Positions 1-7,656 of a DNA stretch of 37,158 nucleotides are shown here, piece after piece; the first letter of the stretch is position 1, and each line of letters begins with the position of its first letter. The position numbers and the translations under genes are program-made. Origin of the DNA: JBOFHT01 sp051649785 (GTDB lineage Archaea; Methanobacteriota; Methanobacteria; Methanobacteriales; Methanobacteriaceae); the NCBI GenBank assembly GCA_051649785.1, contig JBOFHT010000098.1:1-37158 (forward strand). Reading direction: 5' to 3'. The notes beneath the pieces were generated by a model. It made no database searches, was not told the DNA's origin, and saw only the letters and a program-made list of their open reading frames with translations.

Positions 1-1
1 T

Positions 2-1894
2 TTAAGAATAAATCAAAGATTAGTTGAAAATATGGAAGCAGGGGCTCCTCAGCTTATTGTTGAAGATTTATGGGAATTATTACAATATCATGTTACTACT
101 TATTTTGATAATGAAGCATCTGGTGTTCCTCCAGCTAGACATCGTTCTGGAAGACCTTTAAAAACTTTGGCTCAAAGATTAAAAGGAAAAGAAGGCAGAT
201 TTAGGAGTAATCTTTCTGGTAAAAGGGTTAATTTTTCTGCTCGTACTGTAATTTCTCCTGATCCTAATATTAGTATTAATGAGGTCGGAGTTCCAGAAAT
301 GATAGCTAAAGAGGTAACTGTTCCAGTTCATGTTAATGAATGGAATATTGATAAGGTTAAAGAGTATATTATGAATGGACCCGATATTCACCCTGGAGCT
401 AACTATGTTGAAAGATTAGATGGGCGAAAAATTAGGATTTATGATGAAACTAAAGAATCTGTTATTGAAAGGTTAGAACCTGGTTTTATTGTTGAAAGAC
501 ATTTAAAAGATGGAGATATTGTATTATTTAATCGTCAACCTTCTCTTCACAGAATGTCTATGATGGCTCATGAAGTTAAAGTACTTCCATATAAGACTTT
601 CCGTCTTAATTTATGTGTATGTCCTCCTTATAATGCAGATTTTGATGGGGATGAGATGAATATGCATGTTTTCCAAACTGATGAGTCTCGTGCTGAAGCT
701 AAGTCTTTAATGCGTGTACAGGAACATATTTTATCTCCTAGGTTTGGTGGACCTATTATTGGTGCTATTCACGACCATATTTCTGGTGGTTACCTTTTAA
801 CAAGAGATGGGTCAACTTTCAAAGAGGATAAGGCATTCCAAATTATTAGGCGTGGTAATTTGCCTATTCCAAAACGTAAAAACCGTGACTGGACGGGTAA
901 AGAAATATTTAGTTTACTTCTTCCAGATGATTTTAATATCACATATAAAGGTGAAATTTGCCAAAGATGTGATGATTGTTTAGGTCAAGACTGTGTCAAT
1001 GATGCTTTTGTTATTGTTGAAGATGGTAACTTAATTTCTGGGGCTGTTGATGAGAAGGCTTATGGTTCATTTTCAGGTAAAATATTAGATCAAATAATGA
1101 AAGAATATGGATCTGACGAAGCTAGGAAGTTTTTAGATTCTTCTACTACTTTAGCTATTGAAGGAATTATGAAAGTTGGTATTACTACTAGTACTAATGA
1201 TGAAGAAATTCCAGATGAAGCAAAAGAAAGAATTGAAAATCGTCTTGATGAAGCTGAGAAAAGGGTGGATGAAATTGTTGAAACTTATGAAAGTGGATAT
1301 CTTGAAGCATTACCGGGTAGAAGTTTAGAAGAAACTTTAGAAATGAAAATTATGCAAATTCTTGGTGAAGCAAGGGATAAATCCGGGGAAATAGCTGAAC
1401 ACTACTTTGGAATGGATAACCATTCTGTAATCATGGCTACAACTGGTGCAAGGGCATCTATGTTGAACTTAACTCAGATTACTGCTTGTGTAGGTCAGCA
1501 GTCCGTTAGGGGAGGCCGTATTGACAGAGGTTACAGTGAAAGAACTTTACCTCACTTTAAAAAGAATGAACTTGGTGCAAAAGCTCGTGGTTTTGTACAT
1601 GCTAGTTATAAAGAGGGTCTTGATCCTATTGAATTCTTTTTCCATGCTATGGGTGGAAGAGAAGGGCTTGTGGATACAGCTATTCGTACTGCTCAAAGTG
1701 GTTATATGCAAAGACGTCTTGTTAATGCACTCCAAGATATCCAAGTTAAAGATACTGGCCTTGTAACTGATAATAGAGGTCAAGTTATCCAAAAAATGTT
1801 TGGAGAAGATGGTGTAGATCCTGCTAAAAGTGATTATGGGGAAGTAGCAGATTTAGACAAATTAATTGATGAAATGAGAATTAAAAGTAAATAA
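2..1894 (+). CDS. rpoA1: DNA-directed RNA polymerase subunit A' (Rpo1N), 3' part
   Basis: This is the C-terminal part of the largest RNA polymerase subunit half, A'. The frame is open to the left edge, so the true start is outside the window and the ATG at 32 is internal. The catalytic magnesium-binding motif NADFDGDEMNMH is encoded at 632-667, with the three Asp that hold the active-site metal. A Cys cluster CxxCxxCxxxC at 959-991 is likely a zinc site. Bridge-helix/funnel-type sequence follows (KARGFVHASY, then the glycine-rich GGREGLVDTA). The protein ends at TAA 1892-1894, the usual archaeal split from A''. rpoA2 follows after 51 nt, so the two halves are probably co-transcribed. Identification is secure. 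Confidence 0.97.
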   Translation, partial: LRINQRLVENMEAGAPQLIVEDLWELLQYHVTTYFDNEASGVPPARHRSGRPLKTLAQRLKGKEGRFRSNLSGKRVNFSARTVISPDPNISINEVGVPEMIAKEVTVPVHVNEWNIDKVKEYIMNGPDIHPGANYVERLDGRKIRIYDETKESVIERLEPGFIVERHLKDGDIVLFNRQPSLHRMSMMAHEVKVLPYKTFRLNLCVCPPYNADFDGDEMNMHVFQTDESRAEAKSLMRVQEHILSPRFGGPIIGAIHDHISGGYLLTRDGSTFKEDKAFQIIRRGNLPIPKRKNRDWTGKEIFSLLLPDDFNITYKGEICQRCDDCLGQDCVNDAFVIVEDGNLISGAVDEKAYGSFSGKILDQIMKEYGSDEARKFLDSSTTLAIEGIMKVGITTSTNDEEIPDEAKERIENRLDEAEKRVDEIVETYESGYLEALPGRSLEETLEMKIMQILGEARDKSGEIAEHYFGMDNHSVIMATTGARASMLNLTQITACVGQQSVRGGRIDRGYSERTLPHFKKNELGAKARGFVHASYKEGLDPIEFFFHAMGGREGLVDTAIRTAQSGYMQRRLVNALQDIQVKDTGLVTDNRGQVIQKMFGEDGVDPAKSDYGEVADLDKLIDEMRIKSK

Positions 1895-1945
1895 CTTTAG
1901 CAAATTGGACTAATAGTTAAACTAATAGTTTTAAAGGGTGTTTTT

Positions 1946-3166
1946 ATGGATGCTATTAATGCACAAGAAGGAATAGTTGATGAAGAATTTGCAAATACTG
2001 TTGAATTAGTTGCAAAAGTTGTTAAAAAGAAGAAAGCTGATTTTCCTGAAAGTTATATTCACAATTTAGCTAATGCATATATTAGGAGAGATTTAACTGA
2101 TAAAGAACTTGATAAATTAGTCACTCAAGTTAAGCGAGCTTATACTCGTGCCAAGGTTGAAGCAGGTGAAGCTGTTGGTACTGTAGCAGCACAATCTGTT
2201 GGTGAACCTGGTACTCAGATGACTATGCGTACTTTTCACTATGCTGGGGTAGCAGAGATGAATGTAACATTGGGACTACCTCGTCTTATTGAAATTGTAG
2301 ATGCAAGAAAGAAAATTTCTACTCCTACTATGACTGTATACTTTGAGGATGAATATAACCAAGATGAAGAATTTATTAGAAAGATAGCTAATCAAATTGG
2401 TAAAAGTACTATTAATGATATTATATCTGATTTCAATATTAACTATGTTGATATGGCTGTAGAAGTATTTCTTGATTCTCAAATTATTGAAGATAAGCGA
2501 CTAGAATTCCCTACAATTATTGAAAAAATTGTAAAGACTTTTAAAAAAGCTCAGTTTGATAAAGATGATGAATATAAAATTAGATTTGAACCTGTTAAAA
2601 AAACTATAAGAGAAGTTCGTCTTTTAGCTGATAAAGTCCGTAATCATCAAATTAGTGGTATAAAAGGTATTGGTAAAGTTATTATTAGGAAAGAAGATGA
2701 ATGGACTATTCACACAGAAGGTTCTAATCTTAAATCAGTTCTTAAAATGGAAGGTATTGATGAAGTTAGAACTACTACTAATGATATTCATGAAGTTGAA
2801 AATGTTTTAGGTATTGAAGCTGCTAGAAATGCTATCATTCAACAAATTAATAATACTCTTGATGAACAAGGACTTACTGTTGATATTAGGCATATTATGC
2901 TTTTAGCAGATATGATGTCTGTTGATGGAGTTGTTAAGTCTATTGGTAGGCATGGTATTAGTGGTGAGAAATCAAGTGTTTTAGCTCGTGCAGCTTTTGA
3001 AGAAACTGGTAAGCATCTTTTAAGAGCTAGTATTCGTGGTGAAGTTGATGAATTAACAGGTATTATTGAAAATATTATTATTGGTCAACCTATACCTATT
3101 GGAACTGGATCTGTTGCTGTTAAAATGAAACCACAAAAAAAAGCTAAGAAAAAGAAGAAAACTTAG
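1946..3166 (+). CDS. rpoA2: DNA-directed RNA polymerase subunit A'' (Rpo1C)
   Basis: This 406-residue protein is the C-terminal half of the largest RNA polymerase subunit, which archaea encode separately. It contains the trigger-loop region (AVGTVAAQSVGEPGTQMTMR, about residues 74-93) that closes over the incoming NTP, followed by FHYAGVAEMNVTLGLPR. Later it has the cleft/jaw-like segment and the conserved motif HIMLLADMMSVDG. It ends in a Lys-rich tail. The ATG follows an AAGGGTG Shine-Dalgarno stretch at about 1932-1938. It lies in the normal place between rpoA1 and rpl30e. Confidence 0.97.
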   Translation: MDAINAQEGIVDEEFANTVELVAKVVKKKKADFPESYIHNLANAYIRRDLTDKELDKLVTQVKRAYTRAKVEAGEAVGTVAAQSVGEPGTQMTMRTFHYAGVAEMNVTLGLPRLIEIVDARKKISTPTMTVYFEDEYNQDEEFIRKIANQIGKSTINDIISDFNINYVDMAVEVFLDSQIIEDKRLEFPTIIEKIVKTFKKAQFDKDDEYKIRFEPVKKTIREVRLLADKVRNHQISGIKGIGKVIIRKEDEWTIHTEGSNLKSVLKMEGIDEVRTTTNDIHEVENVLGIEAARNAIIQQINNTLDEQGLTVDIRHIMLLADMMSVDGVVKSIGRHGISGEKSSVLARAAFEETGKHLLRASIRGEVDELTGIIENIIIGQPIPIGTGSVAVKMKPQKKAKKKKKT

Positions 3167-3195
3167 TTAATAAATTCTTAATTATTTGTTAGTAT

Positions 3196-3320
3196 TATAA
3201 TTAATACGACTATAAATACTATTAATATAGTTAATAGGATTATATTTAATAAAATTATAACTAATAATGCTATAAATACTATTAATATAGTTAATAGGAT
3301 TATATTTAATAAAACTATAA
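3196..3320. repeat. 60-bp direct repeat, about two copies
   Basis: The gap between rpoA2 and rpl30e holds two tandem copies with a 60-bp period (about 3196-3255 and 3256-3320). The copies are nearly identical apart from a few bases near the start of each unit (around 3201-3210 against 3261-3270). The unit is almost pure A/T. It leaves about 90 nt before the L30e Shine-Dalgarno site. I see no ORF in it. It may be replication slippage, or it may carry duplicated promoter-like A/T elements. Confidence 0.85.
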
Positions 3321-3422
3321 ATAATATAAAAAACAAACTAATAATTGTGTTTAAAATTTATTATTTATAATATTTTATTCAAAACACACATTATAAAAAA
3401 ATTTTAATATGGAGGATAGATG

Positions 3423-3719
3423 ATGGACGTAGATAGAGGAATAAGATTGGCTGTAGACACGGGTAGTGTGATTTTAGGTACTGAAAAATCAATTCAAGCT
3501 TTAAAATTAGGTAAAGGTGCTTTAGCTATTATCGCTGAAAACAGTCCTGCTAATATTAAAGCAGATGTTGAACACTACTCTAATTTATCAGAGATTCCTG
3601 TTTACACCTATGAAGGTAGTAGTGTAGATTTGGGTTCTGTTTGTGGTAAGCCATTTACTGTAGCTACTTTAGTTATAGACGATCCAGGAGATTCTACAAT
3701 ACTCGAAGCAATGGAGTAG
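3423..3719 (+). CDS. rpl30e: 50S ribosomal protein L30e
   Basis: This is a protein of about 98 residues of the L7Ae/L30e/S12e fold, a large-subunit RNA-binding protein normally encoded between rpoA2 and nusA in methanogens. Recognisable parts are the N-terminal helix region MDVDRGIRLAVDTG, the segment VILGTEKSIQALKLGKGALAIIA and the C-terminal part ending GKPFTVATLVIDDPGDS. Two adjacent ATG codons occur (3420 and 3423). GGAGG at 3411-3415 gives a 7-nt spacer to the second, so I prefer 3423. The nusA GTG starts 6 nt after its stop, so the two genes are tightly coupled. Confidence 0.93.
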   Translation: MDVDRGIRLAVDTGSVILGTEKSIQALKLGKGALAIIAENSPANIKADVEHYSNLSEIPVYTYEGSSVDLGSVCGKPFTVATLVIDDPGDSTILEAME

Positions 3720-3725
3720 ATTTTT

Positions 3726-4157
3726 GTGTCAGTTAAGCTGTCAACTACTGAAATAAGGTACATAGCCCTATTTGAAGATTTAACTGGTGCCATGGTTAAA
3801 GACTGTATTATTGATGATGAAAATGGTAAAATAATTTTTGTTGTTAAAAATGGTGATATGGGATTAGCTATTGGTAAAAAAGGAGCTACTGTTTCTAAAG
3901 TTCAAAAAGCTGTTGACAAAAGCGTGGAAATTATTGAATTTTCCGAGGACATAACTGCATTTATTGCTAATGTATTAGCTCCTGCTCAACTAAAAGGTGT
4001 TAAAATGCTTCAAAAAGAAAGTGGCGAAAGAATTGTCACTATTGAAGCAGATAATGCTAATAAGAGACTAGCTATTGGTAAAGGTGGCCAGAATATTTTG
4101 AAAGCTAAGTTAATTGCTAAGCGTCAACATAATATTTCAGATATTCTTATTAAGTAA
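3726..4157 (+). CDS. nusA: NusA-like transcription factor (two KH domains)
   Basis: This 143-residue protein is the short archaeal NusA, which has only the two RNA-binding KH domains and no S1 or N-terminal polymerase-binding domain. Both KH loops are visible: AIGKKGATVSKVQ (first) and AIGKGGQNILKAK (second). The start is GTG at 3726, preceded by GGAG at 3712-3715 that overlaps the end of rpl30e. In Euryarchaeota this gene is normally followed directly by rpsL. Here about 7 kb separate them. The last 68-85 nt of this gene recur in degenerate form at 4247-4315 and 10412-10495, which marks the 3' end as a recombination point. Confidence 0.93.
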   Translation: MSVKLSTTEIRYIALFEDLTGAMVKDCIIDDENGKIIFVVKNGDMGLAIGKKGATVSKVQKAVDKSVEIIEFSEDITAFIANVLAPAQLKGVKMLQKESGERIVTIEADNANKRLAIGKGGQNILKAKLIAKRQHNISDILIK

Positions 4158-4220
4158 TTGTAATATTTTTATTTTTTTTAATGTTACATATGTACTTTCT
4201 TAAACCAGTATTTTTTTGAT

Positions 4221-4245
4221 CAAACTTTTTTTCTAAAAAAGTTTG
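4221..4245. repeat. Perfect hairpin, 11-bp stem with 3-nt loop
   Basis: CAAACTTTTTT (4221-4231) and AAAAAAGTTTG (4235-4245) are exact reverse complements around a TCT loop. It sits directly before the duplicated nusA tail. A shorter relative (CTTTTTCTAAAAAG followed by TTTGTT) occurs at 10571-10590 beside the other scar. A degenerate relative of its upstream flank is at 4493-4525. It could be a bidirectional terminator or part of a dispersed repeat. Confidence 0.8.
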
Positions 4246-4246
4246 T

Positions 4247-4315
4247 CAGAATATTTTTGAAAGCTAAGTTAATTGCTAAGCGTCAGCATAATATTTCAGA
4301 TATTCTTATTAAGTA
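4247..4315 (+). pseudogene. Duplicated 3' end of nusA (copy B)
   Basis: These 69 nt repeat the end of nusA (4089-4156). I see only two differences: an extra T in the first T-run and one A-to-G change in the CGTCAACAT segment. The extra T shifts the frame, so it is not coding. The near identity suggests a recent duplication or gene-conversion event. It lies about 90 nt downstream of the intact gene. Confidence 0.85.
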
Positions 4316-4340
4316 TGATATAAATACTTTTTTATTTTTT
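4311..4340 (+). terminator. Terminator-like hairpin after nusA tail copy B
   Basis: AAGTAT (4311-4316) pairs with ATACTT (4324-4329) across a 7-nt loop and is followed at once by a long T-rich run. The equivalent at 10603-10621 pairs AAGTAG with CTACTT, also with a 7-nt loop. The paired position differs between copies but still pairs, which supports a real hairpin. The intact nusA gene itself lacks this hairpin. Confidence 0.5.
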
Positions 4341-4911
4341 TTATTTTTTCTATTTTTTCTATTTTTATTAATTTTCTTATATTAATTATTGTTAACATAG
4401 TTTCTAATACTATTTCCAATATTTTTAACCTTCTTTGTATTTTACAGATATTTTTATTCTATTTATATCTTTTGAGATACAAGTAATCTTATTTAAACCA
4501 GTATTTTTGGATTGAACTTTTTTTTAAACTTTGAGGCTAAAATGCAATATAATATTATTGAATATTGTTAGTGAGGGTATAATTTTTTTACTTTTCTATT
4601 TCTTTATTATTTTTATTTTATATGTATGCTTTTTTTAAAGTATTGGAATAAAAATTGTTTATTTAATTATTTAATATTGGATTTTTTTATAAATTAAATT
4701 GTAAAATTTTATCATTGTTTAGTGAAATTGTATTTTTGTTTTATTTATCTTCTTTTCTTTCAAATGTTCATAATTGTTATTAATAGTTAGATTTAAATAG
4801 TATATTATTCCTAATATTTATTAATTGTTATTAATTTAATAAATAAATTATATGGGATTAGTAATACAATTATTTAATATTAGCTGTGATAAAAGGGGAT
4901 TTAGATGAGAA

Positions 4912-7641
4912 GTGTTAAACATTTTTTTGGTATTAGTTTCTTTGGTTTTTTTGGGTTTATTTGTTGTTTCGGGATCTTTTGGTGCTAGTTTTGGAGATAT
5001 TCAGGATAGTGTTAATTCGGCTTCTAATAGTGGAGGTACTGTTAATTTGGGAAGTGGTACTTATTATGGATTGGTGGAGGATAAGATTGTAGTTGATAAT
5101 AAGACTAATCTTGTTATTAGGGGTACTTCTAGTAGTAATATGGCAACAATTGATGGTCAGGATGTTTCTAGGGCTTTTATTGTTTCTAATGATTCTTCTG
5201 TGACTTTTAGATATATCCAGTTTGTTAATTGTGGTGGTTCTTCCGTTAGTGGTTCTGCTATTAGTTCTAAGGGTAAGGTTGTTATTGAGAATTGTATTTT
5301 TGAGGATAATACTGGTGAAAGTGGTGGTGCTATATTTTTAAGTGAGAATGCTGATTATTCTGTTATTAGTGATTGTCAGTTTATTGGGAATGAAGGTAAG
5401 TATGAGGGTTCTGATGGTTGGGTTGAAGGTGGTGCTATTGATATTCATGCCAGTAGTGTGACTATAAAAAATACTATTTTTAGGAATAATTTGGCTGTTG
5501 ATGTTGGTGGTGCTGTTAATTTTGCTAGTGGTACTATGGGTCATAAGCTGGTTAATTGTAGTTTTAGTGGTAATTCTGCTCCTAGTGGTGGTGCTATAAG
5601 GACTGTTGCTTCTAGTTTGACTATGGAGGCTTGTGTTTTTAATAGTAATAAGGGTGCTATTAATGGTGGTGCTATTTATTCTTCTAGTTCGAATATTGTT
5701 ATTAAGGGCTGTAGTTTTACTAGTAATAGTGCAGGTAATTTTGGTGGAGCTTTATATCTGATTGGGTCAAATGTTGTTAATATTGGGTCTAGTTCTAATT
5801 TTGAGTCGAATAAGGCTAAGAATGGTGGGGCTATTTATTCAACTAGTCCTATGACTATAAGTTCTTCTACTTTTAAGAATAATCAGGCAACTAGCAATGG
5901 TGGGGCTATTTATATTACTAGTAGTAGAAGTACTATAACAAGTTCTAAATTTACAAGTAATGCTGCAAAATTTGGTGGTGCAATATATAATAATGCACCT
6001 TTATCTATTTCATCTTCTGATTTTAAATCAAACAAGGCAACATCTTTTGGTGGTGCAATATATAATAATAACAATTTAAATGTTAGTAGGGGTAGTATCA
6101 CATCAAATACTGCTAATTATGGAAGTGGTATTTATAATGTAGCTACTTTAAGATTAGTAAAGTTGTCGTTATCAAAAAATAGTGAAAATCCAACAGGTAT
6201 GTTACTTAATGTTAAAATTAAAGCTAAGCAAGGTGAAAAATTAAATATACAGGCTGCTTTAATAAAAAATAACAATTTAAAAGGAATTAATGGAATATAT
6301 ACAACTAATACTAATGTGTTTAATAGTGGTAAACGGATACCTATTTCTAATTATGCTTCAAAACAGGTCATTTCTTTTACTATATCTGGGAAGACCTATA
6401 ACATAAAATCGGGTGAAATGGGTATTGCAAAATATTCTATTAAAACAGCTAAGAAAAATTATAAAATTAAAATAACTGTAAAAACTTCTTTTAATAAAAA
6501 AACTTTTAAGAAGTCTGTAATTGTTGTTGTTAAAAAAGTTAATGTTCCAACTAAAGTGACTAATCCTGTTCCTTCAAATTCTAATAAAAAGGTAACAGTT
6601 ATTGATGAGGATATGGTCTATATTAATAGTACTTTCAATACAAATCAAATTAAGAAAATTAATTCTAAAATTATTAGCTATTACAACGTAAAAACAACTA
6701 ATAATATTGTTGATAAATATTACTATACTGTAGATAATACTGGGTGGTATATTGGTAAAAAAGATAGTGGTGGGAAATTTGCTTGGGCTAAAACATCTAA
6801 ACCTGCCAGTTCTGGTAGTTGGTATAATGCAACATATAATCATATGAATTATAAAATAACAATAAATAACAAAATTACTCCATTTACAGATTCTAAATCA
6901 AATAAACCTACCTATTTCTTTGTCACCGTCAATAAACAAAAAACTTCTAGTGATTTAAAACCTTATATTTTAAATACTTATAATATCACTAAAACGGATG
7001 GTACTAGTAAGTTGGTTAATATTTATGAAACGGCTACTATAGATATTTATTTCACTGGTTTAGGTTTTTCATCAAAATTGAAAAATGAATTAATATATTC
7101 TGATTCTCGTGTTCAAGTAAATCATAGTGATTTTAAGAACCTTGTAACTAAGATTTTCCAAGGAAAAGCTGATTCTGGTGGGGGTATTGAAGGAGTTTTA
7201 TCTCATGATAAAAAAATAAGAACTATTCATAAATGGATTAAGAAAAATATGGATTATTTATATTATAAAAATAGTCATTATCGTTCTACAGATGTTTTAT
7301 ATAGAGTGATGAATAAATTGAATGGTGGCAATGATTATGCTAATTGTGCTGATCAATCTATTTTTTTAGTTACTATTTTGAGGACTGCTGGTGTTCCAGC
7401 TCACTTTGAACATTATAATAGTTATTATCCTAAGAGTGGTCATGTTGGGCATGTTTGGGTAAATGCTTATTATACTAATGTAAAAACATATAAACTTGAC
7501 ACAACAAGTCCTAAAAATGATGTGGATGTTATTAATAGTTGGACTCTAAGTAAAAGTAGTAGTAAAATGCCTAAGATGAATCCTAAATACAAAATACAGT
7601 ATATGTATATGGGATTAGTTAATAAATATCGAAATCCTTAG
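4912..7641 (+). CDS. Adhesin-like secreted beta-helix protein with C-terminal transglutaminase-like domain
   Basis: This is a 909-residue surface or secreted protein. A hydrophobic signal-like segment occupies residues 1-25. About residues 30-420 form a right-handed parallel beta-helix with repeated GGAIY/GGAI turns, like polymorphic outer-membrane or adhesin repeats. Residues about 430-545 look Ig-like. A Tyr/Trp/Lys-rich segment follows (about 560-650). The C-terminus is a transglutaminase/cysteine-peptidase fold with candidate triad Cys812 (NCADQS), His847 (GHVWVNAYY) and Asp863 (KLDTTSP). Related catalytic domains in methanogen viruses cut pseudomurein cross-links, so cell-wall processing or attachment is possible; that is inference. 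The GTG at 4912 is the only start in this frame and lies 11 nt from GGGGAT (4895-4900). An ATG at 4905 is better placed but out of frame (see findings). Together with the next gene it splits nusA from rpsL. Confidence 0.85.
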   Translation: MLNIFLVLVSLVFLGLFVVSGSFGASFGDIQDSVNSASNSGGTVNLGSGTYYGLVEDKIVVDNKTNLVIRGTSSSNMATIDGQDVSRAFIVSNDSSVTFRYIQFVNCGGSSVSGSAISSKGKVVIENCIFEDNTGESGGAIFLSENADYSVISDCQFIGNEGKYEGSDGWVEGGAIDIHASSVTIKNTIFRNNLAVDVGGAVNFASGTMGHKLVNCSFSGNSAPSGGAIRTVASSLTMEACVFNSNKGAINGGAIYSSSSNIVIKGCSFTSNSAGNFGGALYLIGSNVVNIGSSSNFESNKAKNGGAIYSTSPMTISSSTFKNNQATSNGGAIYITSSRSTITSSKFTSNAAKFGGAIYNNAPLSISSSDFKSNKATSFGGAIYNNNNLNVSRGSITSNTANYGSGIYNVATLRLVKLSLSKNSENPTGMLLNVKIKAKQGEKLNIQAALIKNNNLKGINGIYTTNTNVFNSGKRIPISNYASKQVISFTISGKTYNIKSGEMGIAKYSIKTAKKNYKIKITVKTSFNKKTFKKSVIVVVKKVNVPTKVTNPVPSNSNKKVTVIDEDMVYINSTFNTNQIKKINSKIISYYNVKTTNNIVDKYYYTVDNTGWYIGKKDSGGKFAWAKTSKPASSGSWYNATYNHMNYKITINNKITPFTDSKSNKPTYFFVTVNKQKTSSDLKPYILNTYNITKTDGTSKLVNIYETATIDIYFTGLGFSSKLKNELIYSDSRVQVNHSDFKNLVTKIFQGKADSGGGIEGVLSHDKKIRTIHKWIKKNMDYLYYKNSHYRSTDVLYRVMNKLNGGNDYANCADQSIFLVTILRTAGVPAHFEHYNSYYPKSGHVGHVWVNAYYTNVKTYKLDTTSPKNDVDVINSWTLSKSSSKMPKMNPKYKIQYMYMGLVNKYRNP

Positions 7642-7656
7642 ATGAGGTGTGTAATA

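Larger units (their letters stand above)
4158..4904. other. Intergenic scar region between nusA and the first adhesin gene
   Basis: This 747-nt gene-free stretch is very T-rich on the + strand. In order it holds a T-tract just after the nusA stop (about 4165-4178), a perfect hairpin (4221-4245), a second copy of the nusA tail (4247-4315), a terminator-like hairpin (4311-4340), and a second, weaker copy of the 4200-4230 sequence at 4493-4525 (both begin TAAACCAGTATTTTT). The rest shows no ORF. The arrangement looks like repeated duplication and decay. Confidence 0.75.

Noticed and set aside
4905..4988. Separate 27-codon peptide gene from ATG 4905
   Set aside because: Its good start and basic residues are better explained as the displaced start of the adhesin signal peptide.
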